A DNA stretch of 6,560 bases from DASZHJ01 sp035604335 (GTDB lineage: Bacteria; Pseudomonadota; Alphaproteobacteria; ATCC43930; CGMCC-115725): NCBI GenBank assembly GCA_035604335.1, contig DATNIT010000276.1, positions 1 to 6,560 of the forward strand, given 5' to 3'. Each line of letters starts with the position of its first letter. The stretch's first letter is position 1. A program made the translations under genes and the position numbers. Shown one piece after another: positions 1 to 5,763 of this stretch. The notes under the pieces were generated by a model. It was given only the letters and a program-made list of their open reading frames with translations, was not told the origin of the DNA and searched no databases.

Positions 1-55
1 TCAACAGGCCGACCCCAGCACCACACTCACGCCGCATCAGGTCCGGAATTGACAT
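1..55 (-). CDS. Possible 5' end of a gene leaving the window
   Basis: An open frame starts at an ATG at 55-53 and stays open to the window edge, giving MSIPDLMRRECGAGVGLL. It lies about 120 nt downstream of a strong leftward promoter (209-181), so a gene is expected somewhere to the left. Support for this particular start is thin: AAGGA touches the ATG with no spacing, a second ATG lies at codon 7, and only 18 codons are visible. The protein is not recognised. The start sits inside a small dyad (GGAAT, 4 nt, ATTCC at 45-58). The region could equally be a leader whose real gene begins further left. Confidence 0.2.
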   Translation of the reverse strand, partial: MSIPDLMRRECGAGVGLL

Positions 56-110
56 TCCTTAAACCTAGATGCGCACTCAGTAGTGCCGATAAGCACCACC
101 GCCTGCACAT
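27..110 (-). CDS. Candidate 27-aa leader peptide ORF
   Basis: A short ORF opens at ATG 110-108 and ends at a TGA at 29-27. It begins MCRRWC. A good Shine-Dalgarno (GAGG, 6 nt before the ATG) precedes it, and it lies about 65 nt inside the transcript predicted from the promoter at 209-181. Its codons are unlike the genes in this window: TTA twice, CTA twice and AGG twice in 27 codons, all rare in GC-rich alphaproteobacteria. That argues against an ordinary protein. It fits either chance or a translated leader peptide whose slow decoding affects downstream expression. It overlaps the possible gene start at 55 in another frame. No family is recognised. Confidence 0.2.
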   Translation of the reverse strand: MCRRWCLSALLSAHLGLRNVNSGPDAA

Positions 111-144
111 CCCTTCCCTCTTATCCACTATGTCAATGAGCACG

Positions 145-172
145 CCTCGATGACCCCAAGGGGTCGCCGAGG
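145..172 (-). other. Stem-loop at predicted 5' end of leftward transcript
   Basis: Outer arms CCTCG (145-149) and CGAGG (168-172) enclose inner arms GACCCC (152-157) and GGGGTC (160-165) around a 2-nt centre, which would open to a 4-nt loop in RNA. Between the arms are one mismatch and one possible T-G wobble. Read leftward, the hairpin begins within a few bases of the transcription start expected from the promoter at 209-181, so it would form a 5'-terminal stem. Such stems often protect an mRNA from decay; that role is inferred here. No T-run follows on either strand, so it is unlikely to be an intrinsic terminator. Confidence 0.45.
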
Positions 173-180
173 AGGGGGCG

Positions 181-209
181 CTTATAGGCTCCTCGATAGG
201 GCCTGTCAA
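181..209 (-). promoter_or_regulatory. Near-consensus sigma-70 promoter reading leftward
   Basis: On the minus strand, TTGACA (209-204) matches the -35 consensus exactly. It is followed by a 17-bp spacer and TATAAG (186-181), which matches five of six -10 positions. The start of transcription would be near 174. This is the best housekeeping promoter in the window, and it points away from the M23 peptidase toward sequence beyond the left edge. Confidence 0.6.
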
Positions 210-288
210 ATCTAAAATTCATCATTTTGTCATCCCGTCCAAGCCGCTGACGCGACAGCGCGAATCCCTCGCCGTGGCGGGGCTCTGG

Positions 289-301
289 ATTGACGGTCAA
301 T
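289..301. promoter_or_regulatory. Perfect 13-bp palindrome, possible operator
   Basis: ATTGAC and GTCAAT flank a single central G. The half-site ATTGAC also occurs at 48-53 on the + strand and at 137-132 on the minus strand. The palindrome lies about 90 bp before the M23 peptidase start and about 80 bp behind the leftward promoter, a plausible place for a regulator acting on either gene. No known regulator is assigned. Confidence 0.25.
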
Positions 302-380
302 AGCTCTTCTGTCATTGCTCTCGGGCGCGCGCAACCAGCGGTAACACAAGGGAACCGTTGGTGACCGTCCTGCGTCGGGT

Positions 381-387
381 GAGGGGG
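381..387 (+). promoter_or_regulatory. Ribosome binding site supporting the TTG start at 390
   Basis: GAGGGGG lies just before the TTG at 390, with the GAGG core 5 nt from the start codon. No ATG or GTG exists in frame between the upstream stop (342-344) and 390. The next in-frame TTG (420) has no comparable site and would cut into the signal peptide. Confidence 0.55.
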
Positions 388-389
388 AT

Positions 390-1601
390 TTGAGGGCTCA
401 ACACGCGCTTTCCGTTTGCTTGATTGCGATCTTGAGCTTGGCGTCCAGCCTGGTGCGCGCCCAGACGCTCGAGGCCGTCGCTCCCGCCGACACGAGAACC
501 GAGATCGTCCATGTGAGATCCGGCGACACGCTCGCCAGTCTCCTGGTGCGCACGGGCGTGCTGCCCGGAGACGCGCAGGACGCCGTGAGCGCGATCCAGC
601 GCTTCTGGAACCCGCGCGAGCTCAAAGTGGATCAGGAAATCACCCTCGACTTCGGCCGAGTTGGCCTGGAGGCCATCCGGCTCCCCGCCGGGCTCGACCG
701 CATGGTGCAGGCAACGCGCCGAGCCGATGGACATTTCGCGTCATCCGCCGAGCCGCGCGCCCTCGCGCGCGTGCCGCGCTACGCCATCGGCGTCATCAAG
801 ACCAGCCTGTACGAAGCGGCCGTCGATGCCGGCGTGCCGCTGCCCCTACTCTCCGAGATGGTGCACGCCTTCAGCTACGACGTCGATTTTCAGCGCGAAG
901 TGCAGCCCGGCGATAGCTTCGAGCTCCTCTACGAGCGCATCACCGAGCGAGGCGGCAAGACCGTCGCCACCGGCGACCTCGTCTATGCGTCGATGACGCT
1001 CTCGGGAAAGACGCTGCGCATTTATCGCTACGTCGAGCCCGGCACCCACGTCGTCGACTACTTCAACAGCCAAGGCCAAAGCGTCAAGAAGGCGCTGCTG
1101 AAGACGCCGATCGACGGCGCGCGCCTGACCTCCGGCTTCGGCATGCGGATGCACCCGATCCTCGGCTACAGCCTGATGCACCGCGGCGTGGACTTCGGCG
1201 CGGCAACCGGCACGCCGATCATGGCCGCGGGCGACGGCGTGGTGGAGAAAGCAACGGCCGATGCCGGCTATGGCAACCTCGTCTTGCTCCGGCACAACGC
1301 CACCTACGAGACCGCCTACGCTCACATGAGCCGCTTCGCGAGCGGCATCAGGCCGGGAGTTCGCGTGCGCCAGGGCCAGGTGATCGGTTACGTGGGCGCC
1401 ACGGGTCGAGCCACCGGGCCGCACCTCCATTACGAGGTGCGCATCAACAGCGCCCAGGTGAACCCGCTCTCCATCAAGATGATGCCCGGCCGCAAACTCG
1501 GGGGACACGAGTTGAACGCCTTCCGCACGGGCGCGGACGAGCTCGATCGTCAGTTGTTGGCTCTGCGTCAGGATATTCTGGTCGCCGCCGCGCACAACTG
1601 A
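390..1601 (+). CDS. Exported M23 peptidoglycan endopeptidase (MepM/YebA-like)
   Basis: This is a 403-residue zinc metallopeptidase expected to cut peptide cross-links in peptidoglycan in the periplasm. Residues 1-24 form a signal peptide (two basic or polar residues, a hydrophobic core LIAILSLASSL, likely cleavage after VRA). Residues 38-90 look like a LysM/OapA-type domain (HVRSGDTLASLL). Residues 128-215 match the second N-terminal domain of MepM/Csd3-type enzymes (FSYDVDFQREVQPGDSFELLY). The catalytic LytM domain spans about 240-365. Its zinc and catalytic residues are all present: H264 and D268 in HRGVD, H312 in AYAHMS, and H345 and H347 in GPHLHYE. An active enzyme is therefore expected. 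Length is close to E. coli MepM (about 440). The start is TTG, chosen for its ribosome binding site and intact signal peptide. The gene converges with the SDR gene 17 bp away. Exact bond specificity cannot be read from the sequence. Confidence 0.93.
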   Translation: MRAQHALSVCLIAILSLASSLVRAQTLEAVAPADTRTEIVHVRSGDTLASLLVRTGVLPGDAQDAVSAIQRFWNPRELKVDQEITLDFGRVGLEAIRLPAGLDRMVQATRRADGHFASSAEPRALARVPRYAIGVIKTSLYEAAVDAGVPLPLLSEMVHAFSYDVDFQREVQPGDSFELLYERITERGGKTVATGDLVYASMTLSGKTLRIYRYVEPGTHVVDYFNSQGQSVKKALLKTPIDGARLTSGFGMRMHPILGYSLMHRGVDFGAATGTPIMAAGDGVVEKATADAGYGNLVLLRHNATYETAYAHMSRFASGIRPGVRVRQGQVIGYVGATGRATGPHLHYEVRINSAQVNPLSIKMMPGRKLGGHELNAFRTGADELDRQLLALRQDILVAAAHN

Positions 1602-1618
1602 GCGAAGACGCCCGGGGC

Positions 1619-2380
1619 TCATCGCTTCGGCGTGATGTCCTCGCCGCCTAGCCACATCCGGTTCCAGGTCGGACTGATCACGATCTCGTTGAGGCAGACG
1701 CGCGGCGGCATCTCCGCGACGAAGCGGATCGTCCGCCCGAGGTCTTCCGCTTGCAGCATGCGCGCCATTTCCGCTTCGCTCGGCGGCACCGGCCGTTTCT
1801 TCATGATCGGCGTCGCCACCTCGCCGGGGCAAATCACACAAGCGCGGATACCGTTGACGCATTCCTCCATGTTCAAGGAGAGCGTCATGGCGACCACCCC
1901 ATGCTTGGACGCGTTGTATGCCGGCCCCGTGAGATAGGGATCGAATCGCCCGGCCCAGGACGAGATGTTGATCACCAGCCCGTCCTTCCGCTCTCGCATC
2001 GCCGGCAGCACGGCGACGATGGTGTTGAGCGAGCCTTGAAGATTGGCGGTTACCACCGACTCAAAGCTGTCCGGCGTCAGATTTTTCCAGAACCGTTGCG
2101 GCACGTTCATGCCGGCGCTATTGACGAGAATGTCGACGCGGCCGTGCCGCTTGATGATCTCGGCGCCGACTTTCGCCACGGCGGCTTTGTCGGTGACGTC
2201 CAACGGCAAGACCTCCGCGGTACCGCCCTTCGCGGCGATCGCCCGCTTGACGTCCTCGAGCTCGGCCGGCCGCCGGCCACTCAGGATCACAGTCGCGCCG
2301 GAGGCCGCCAGCTGTTCGGCGCCCGCGCGGCCGATGCCGGTGCCACCGCCTGTCACCCACGCGATCTTTCCGTTGAGCAC
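1619..2380 (-). CDS. Short-chain dehydrogenase/reductase (SDR, classical type)
   Basis: This 253-residue protein has the size and motif order of classical SDRs, cytosolic NAD(P)-dependent oxidoreductases. The cofactor-binding motif TGGGTGIG is at 10-17, NSAG at 87-90, a structural Asn at N113, the catalytic Ser in NISS (S140/S141), and YNASK with catalytic Y155 and K159. CPGEVATP (184-191) is the usual motif after the catalytic site. R36-R37 after the second beta strand suggest a preference for NADP(H), which is an inference. Ser141 to Tyr155 is 14 residues, one more than the 13 in FabG. The substrate cannot be deduced. The start is GTG, backed by GGAGG 5 nt upstream; the stop is TGA. The gene follows clpB on the same strand after 92 bp, with a stem-loop between them. 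A weak promoter candidate (TTGCTC 2438-2433, 17 bp, CATGAT 2415-2410) lies in that gap. A functional link to clpB is not evident. Confidence 0.92.
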   Translation of the reverse strand: MLNGKIAWVTGGGTGIGRAGAEQLAASGATVILSGRRPAELEDVKRAIAAKGGTAEVLPLDVTDKAAVAKVGAEIIKRHGRVDILVNSAGMNVPQRFWKNLTPDSFESVVTANLQGSLNTIVAVLPAMRERKDGLVINISSWAGRFDPYLTGPAYNASKHGVVAMTLSLNMEECVNGIRACVICPGEVATPIMKKRPVPPSEAEMARMLQAEDLGRTIRFVAEMPPRVCLNEIVISPTWNRMWLGGEDITPKR

Positions 2381-2385
2381 CGTCG

Positions 2386-2390
2386 CCTCC
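2386..2390 (-). promoter_or_regulatory. Shine-Dalgarno GGAGG for the SDR gene
   Basis: GGAGG lies 5 nt upstream of the GTG at 2380-2378 on the minus strand. It fixes this GTG as the start, which also places the Rossmann glycine motif at the usual residue 10. Confidence 0.7.
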
Positions 2391-2440
2391 CCCGCTTGCC
2401 AGAGAAGACATCATGGCCGCTGGATCGGTCGTGAGCAATC

Positions 2441-2470
2441 CGCCCGCGAGCCGCCGCGCTCTTCCGGGCG
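2441..2470 (-). other. GC-rich stem-loop just after the clpB stop
   Basis: Outer arms CGCCCG (2441-2446) and CGGGCG (2465-2470) enclose inner arms GAGC (2448-2451) and GCTC (2458-2461) with a 6-nt loop and a small asymmetric internal loop. It begins 2 nt beyond the clpB stop codon (2475-2473). No T-run follows in the direction of transcription, so it is not a classical intrinsic terminator. It may protect the clpB mRNA 3' end or work with Rho. Confidence 0.4.
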
Positions 2471-2472
2471 CG

Positions 2473-5067
2473 CTACTCCGCCGCTTTGGCCATCTGGCCG
2501 GCGATCGCGAGTCCGCCCTCGCCGGCCGTCACCTTGACGGTCTCGCCGTCGACGATCCGCCCCTCGAGGATGAGACCGGCCAGCGAGTTCTGCAGCTCGC
2601 GCTGGATGACGCGCTTCAGCGGCCGCGCGCCATAGACGGGATCGTAACCCTGATCCGCGAGCCAGCGCTTCGCGCCGTCGCCGAGCTTCAGGGTGATCTT
2701 GCGATCGCTCAGCAGCTTCTGGAGACGGGCGAGCTGGATGTCGACGATCCCCGCCATGTCCTTCCGGCTCAGCCGCCGGAACAGCAGGATCTCGTCGAGC
2801 CGGTTCAGGAACTCCGGCCGGAACGCCCCCCGTACCAGTTCCATCACCTCGTTCCGCACCGAGGCGGTCTCCTTGCCCTCGGGCAAACTTGCGAGAATCT
2901 CGCCGCCGAGATTCGACGTGAGCACGATCAGGGTATTGCGGAAATCGACCGTGCGGCCCTGGCCATCGGTGAGGCGACCGTCGTCCAGCACCTGCAGAAG
3001 CACGTTGAAGACGTCGGGGTGAGCCTTCTCGACCTCGTCGAATAAGATCACCTGATAGGGCCGCCGCCGCACTGCCTCGGTGAGGGCGCCGCCCTCCTCG
3101 TAGCCGACATAGCCCGGAGGGGCGCCGATCAGGCGAGCAACCGCGTGCTTCTCCATGTACTCGGACATGTCGATACGCACCAGCGCGCTCTCGTCGTCGA
3201 ACAGGAACTCCGCCAGCGCCTTGGTGAGCTCGGTCTTGCCGACGCCCGTCGGACCCAGGAACAGGAACGAGCCGATCGGCCGGCCGGGATCCTGGAGCCC
3301 GGCGCGGGCGCGGCGGATCGCGTTCGAGACGGCGATCACGGCTTCATCCTGGCCCACCACGCGCCGCTTGATGTTGTCTTCCATCTTGAGGAGCTTCGCG
3401 CGCTCGCCCTGCAGCATCTTGTCGACGGGGATGCCGGTCCAGCGCGAGACCACGCCCGCGATGTGTGCGTCCGTCACCGCTTCCTCGATCATGCGGTGGC
3501 TTTCGGCGGCCTCGGCCTCCTTGAGCTTGCGCGTCAGCTCCGGAATGATCGCGTAGGTGAGCTCGCCCGCCCGCGTCCAATCGCCCGCGCGCTGCACGCG
3601 GTCGAGCTCCGCCCGCGCCTGATCGAGCTGCTCCTTCAGCTTCTGGGCGCCCGCCAACTTATCTTTCTCGGCGCGCCACTGGGCCGTCAGCTCCGCCGAT
3701 TTCTTCTCGAGATCCTTAAGCTCGGTATCGAGCTTCTTCAGCCGGTCCTTAGAGGCGGAATCGGCCTCTTTCTTGAGTGCCTCGCGCTCTATCTTCAGCT
3801 GAATGATCCGGCGGTCGAGCTCGTCGACTTCCTCGGGCTTCGATTCCACCTCCATTCGCAGGCGCGCAGCAGCCTCATCCATGAGATCGATCGCCTTGTC
3901 CGGCAGGAACCGATCGGTGATGTAACGGTTAGAGAGCGTCGCCGCGGCGACGATCGCGCCATCGGTGATGCGCACGCCGTGGTGCAGCTCGTACTTCTCC
4001 TTGATGCCGCGAAGGATCGAGATCGTATCCTCGACAGTGGGCTCGCTCACGAATACCGGCTGGAATCGCCGAGCGAGCGCCGCGTCCTTCTCGATGTGCT
4101 TGCGGTATTCGTCGAGCGTCGTGGCGCCGACGCAGTGCAACTCGCCGCGGGCGAGCGCCGGCTTCAGCATGTTCGAGGCGTCCATCGCGCCCTCGGCCTT
4201 GCCGGCTCCCACGAGCGTGTGCAACTCGTCGATGAAGACGATGACCTCGCCAGCCGCCGAGGTGATCTCCTGCAGCACGGCCTTCAGTCGCTCCTCGAAC
4301 TCGCCGCGGAACTTGGCGCCCGCCACCAGCGCGCCCAGATCGAGCGCCAGCAAGCGCTTTTCCTTGAGGCTTTCCGGCACGTCTCCATGGACGATCCGGA
4401 GCGCCAAACCTTCGACGATCGCGGTCTTGCCCACGCCAGGCTCGCCGATCAGCACGGGGTTGTTCTTGGTCCGGCGCGACAGCACCTGAATGGTGCGACG
4501 GATCTCCTCGTCGCGGCCGATAACCGGATCGAGCTTGCCCTCGCGCGCGGCGGCCGTCAGATCGCGCGAGTACTTCTTGAGCGCATCGTAACCTTCCTCC
4601 GCTGTGGCGCTGTCGGCCTTGCGGCCTTTGCGGATCTGCTCGATCGCGTGGTTCAAGCTCTGCGGATTGACGCCCGCTTGCGCCAGCGCCTTTGCGGCGG
4701 CGCTCTCGCGCGCCATGGTCATCGCAAGCAGCAGCCGCTCCACGGTGACGAAGCTGTCGCCGGCCTTTTCCGCGATCTTCTCGGCTTGCTCGAAGAGGCG
4801 CGCCATCTCCGGCGCCAGGTAAGTCTGGCCCGCGCCGCTGCCCTCGACCCGCGGCACCTTCTGCAGCGCGGCATCGACCGCGCTCCCCGCCGCGGCGGGG
4901 TCACCGCCGGCCGCGCGGATCAGATTGGCGCAGAGCCCTTCCTTGTCCTCGAGCAGCGCCTTCAAAAGATGCTCGGGCGTGATTTGCTGATGACCGCGTC
5001 TTTGCGCCAGACCCTGCGCGGCTTGCACGAATCCTTTCGCGCGCTCCGTGTATTTCTCGAAATCCAT
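2473..5067 (-). CDS. clpB: ATP-dependent disaggregase chaperone ClpB
   Basis: ClpB is a cytosolic hexameric AAA+ unfoldase that, with DnaK/DnaJ/GrpE, pulls proteins out of aggregates after heat stress. The 864-residue product has every expected part. The N-domain is at about 1-145. NBD1 has Walker A GEPGVGKT (208-215), Walker B VIVFIDE (275-281), pore loop AKFRGEFEER (251-260; Phe where E. coli has Tyr) and arginine fingers R333/R334. The coiled-coil M domain covers about 405-525. NBD2 has Walker A GPTGVGKT (605-612), Walker B VILFDE (673-678), pore loop GYVGYEEGG (652-660), R756 and the sensor-2 motif GARPLKR (813-819). The M domain and the lack of a ClpP-binding loop separate it from ClpA and ClpC. 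The ATG at 5067 is preferred because family members begin MDFEK and GGAG/GGGG precede it. An upstream in-frame GTG at 5100 would add 11 residues unlike the family. An RpoH-type promoter at 5167-5140 points to heat induction independent of DUF4167. The stop is TAG. Confidence 0.98.
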   Translation of the reverse strand: MDFEKYTERAKGFVQAAQGLAQRRGHQQITPEHLLKALLEDKEGLCANLIRAAGGDPAAAGSAVDAALQKVPRVEGSGAGQTYLAPEMARLFEQAEKIAEKAGDSFVTVERLLLAMTMARESAAAKALAQAGVNPQSLNHAIEQIRKGRKADSATAEEGYDALKKYSRDLTAAAREGKLDPVIGRDEEIRRTIQVLSRRTKNNPVLIGEPGVGKTAIVEGLALRIVHGDVPESLKEKRLLALDLGALVAGAKFRGEFEERLKAVLQEITSAAGEVIVFIDELHTLVGAGKAEGAMDASNMLKPALARGELHCVGATTLDEYRKHIEKDAALARRFQPVFVSEPTVEDTISILRGIKEKYELHHGVRITDGAIVAAATLSNRYITDRFLPDKAIDLMDEAAARLRMEVESKPEEVDELDRRIIQLKIEREALKKEADSASKDRLKKLDTELKDLEKKSAELTAQWRAEKDKLAGAQKLKEQLDQARAELDRVQRAGDWTRAGELTYAIIPELTRKLKEAEAAESHRMIEEAVTDAHIAGVVSRWTGIPVDKMLQGERAKLLKMEDNIKRRVVGQDEAVIAVSNAIRRARAGLQDPGRPIGSFLFLGPTGVGKTELTKALAEFLFDDESALVRIDMSEYMEKHAVARLIGAPPGYVGYEEGGALTEAVRRRPYQVILFDEVEKAHPDVFNVLLQVLDDGRLTDGQGRTVDFRNTLIVLTSNLGGEILASLPEGKETASVRNEVMELVRGAFRPEFLNRLDEILLFRRLSRKDMAGIVDIQLARLQKLLSDRKITLKLGDGAKRWLADQGYDPVYGARPLKRVIQRELQNSLAGLILEGRIVDGETVKVTAGEGGLAIAGQMAKAAE

Positions 5068-5072
5068 GACGA

Positions 5073-5081
5073 CCCCGCTCC
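5073..5081 (-). promoter_or_regulatory. Ribosome binding site for clpB
   Basis: GGAG (5081-5078) and GGGG (5076-5073) lie 10 and 5 nt upstream of the ATG at 5067. This supports that start over the upstream GTG at 5100. Confidence 0.5.
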
Positions 5082-5139
5082 GCGTGAACCGCAGGACCAC
5101 GCCCCAACAAGCGGCAGCGCGGTCCGCTTTCAGAAGGGG

Positions 5140-5167
5140 ATATGGGGCGAATCAACCACGGCGCAAG
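5140..5167 (-). promoter_or_regulatory. RpoH (sigma-32) heat-shock promoter of clpB
   Basis: On the minus strand, CTTG (first four bases of CTTGCGC, 5167-5161) is followed by CCCCATAT (5147-5140), with 14 bp between a CTTGCG -35 hexamer and the -10. This matches the known sigma-32 layout (CTTGAA, 13-17 bp, CCCCATnT): the -10 fits fully and the -35 core CTTG is intact. Predicted transcription starts near 5133, giving a leader of about 66 nt before the clpB ATG. Its place directly upstream of the classic sigma-32 target clpB makes the call strong. Confidence 0.8.
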
Positions 5168-5234
5168 ACCCACCGCCGCCCGTGGGCATGTGCCCCGAGC
5201 GGGAGATCGCGATGCTACGACGTCAGCGTGCCGC

Positions 5235-5684
5235 TCAGATTTGCGGCGGCGGCTCCGACTCGGGCAGCGGTGGAGCGGCAGCGGGCTGCGCTGCGGCTTC
5301 GGGCTCGGGTTCCGGCTGAGTCATCTCGGTGTCCGCAGGAGTCATCGGCCGCGGCGGCACCATCTGGCCCTGGCCGTTCCCGTCCGCGTTCATCACACGG
5401 AAATAATGCTCGGCATGTTGGTAGAGATTCTCGGCGGCGATTCGATCGCCTGCCGATGCCGCTTCGCGCGCGAGCGCGATGTAGCGCTCGAAGACCTGGT
5501 ACGCGTTGCCGCGAATCTTAACGCTCGGTCCGCTGCTTTCGAATACTTGGACGCGGTGAGGCGGCCGCGGCCGGTTGCCTTGCTGCTGCTGCTGCTGATG
5601 ATGGCCGCCGCCATTGTGTCGGCCCCGGTTCCGCTTGCCCTGGCCTTGTCTCATCATGCCCTTGAAGTCTTGGTAGGACATCAT
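5235..5684 (-). CDS. DUF4167 domain protein of unknown function
   Basis: This is a small protein of 149 residues from the chosen start. The N-terminus (10-43) is basic and low-complexity: MRQGQGKRNRGRHNGGG, then two His and six Gln, then an Arg/Pro stretch. The conserved DUF4167 core follows at about 48-97, with SSGPSVKIRGN (50-60) and a predicted helical pair ending in YQHAEHYFR (88-96). The C-terminal 40 residues are Pro/Glu/Ala-rich and acidic. The Arg/Gly-rich start resembles nucleic-acid-binding tails, so RNA or ribosome association is a reasonable guess, but no activity is established. The start is uncertain: tandem ATGs lie at 5684/5681 (GGGGG just upstream) and at 5657/5654 (AAGG just upstream, giving the MRQGQ start common in the family). 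A GTG at 5726 is also in frame. The gene sits between prmC and clpB on the same strand, and a separate clpB promoter follows it. Confidence 0.88.
   Translation of the reverse strand: MMSYQDFKGMMRQGQGKRNRGRHNGGGHHQQQQQQGNRPRPPHRVQVFESSGPSVKIRGNAYQVFERYIALAREAASAGDRIAAENLYQHAEHYFRVMNADGNGQGQMVPPRPMTPADTEMTQPEPEPEAAAQPAAAPPLPESEPPPQI
5580..5597 (-). repeat. CAG trinucleotide run encoding poly-Gln
   Basis: On the minus strand, five CAG codons (5597-5583) are followed by one CAA (5582-5580), giving six glutamines in the low-complexity N-terminus of the DUF4167 protein. A length change of whole triplets would keep the frame, so the tract could vary between strains without breaking the gene. Confidence 0.7.
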
Positions 5685-5763
5685 CCCCCGCTTGGTTGAA
5701 ATGCCACGCCCTGGACGTGGCCACACTGGGCGCTCCTCCGCTGTCGCGCGAATTCACGCCGGT

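Larger units (their letters stand above)
210..389. other. Non-coding upstream region of the M23 peptidase gene
   Basis: This stretch separates the leftward promoter from the peptidase start. An AT-rich patch lies at 205-231. A palindrome, ATTGAC-G-GTCAAT, lies at 289-301. It contains TTGACG (290-295), which could serve as a -35 box for the peptidase gene, but 16-18 bp downstream there is only a poor -10 (ATTGCT, 314-319). No convincing rightward promoter, RNA gene or ORF was found. The peptidase frame is closed upstream by a TAA at 342-344. Confidence 0.4.

Noticed and set aside
49..77. Rightward promoter starting with TTGACA at 49-54
   Set aside because: No acceptable -10 box lies 15-19 bp downstream; the sequence there is GC-rich.
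27..209. The full 60-codon version of the left-edge minus-strand ORF
   Set aside because: Its start lies inside the -35 box of the promoter at 209-181, so the transcript from that promoter could not carry it. Only the shorter ORF from 110 is considered.
312..734. A 140-codon minus-strand frame over the start of the peptidase gene
   Set aside because: It is antisense to the signal peptide and LysM-like region, which are clearly real. Its product shows no domain.
1602..1633. Shared terminator in the 17-bp gap between the convergent peptidase and SDR genes
   Set aside because: Only scattered 5-bp matches (CGAAG/CTTCG, ACGCC/GGCGT) that do not nest into one stem, and there is no T-run.
846..1862. 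A 338-codon minus-strand frame crossing the M23 peptidase and SDR genes
   Set aside because: It overlaps two well-supported genes, is His/Arg/Ala-rich and has no family resemblance.
2410..2438. Promoter for the SDR gene (TTGCTC, 17 bp, CATGAT)
   Set aside because: Spacing is right, but each box matches consensus only partially. Noted in the gene entry but too weak for a separate call.
5068..5127. RNA thermometer in the clpB leader (GGACC/GGTCC pairing, 5125-5121 with 5098-5094)
   Set aside because: The stem is short with a 22-nt loop and does not cover the ribosome binding site or the ATG. The RpoH-type promoter already explains heat control.
5164..5200. Short inverted repeats (GGGC/GCCC and CCCAC/GTGGG) as a terminator for DUF4167
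   Set aside because: Stems are only 4-5 bp, only CTT follows instead of a T-run, and they run into the -35 element of the clpB promoter.
3145..5319. A 724-codon open frame on the + strand opposite clpB
   Set aside because: It lies antisense to an unmistakable clpB. Its translation is Arg/Leu/Ala-rich low complexity with no recognisable domain, as expected for a shadow frame in GC-rich DNA.
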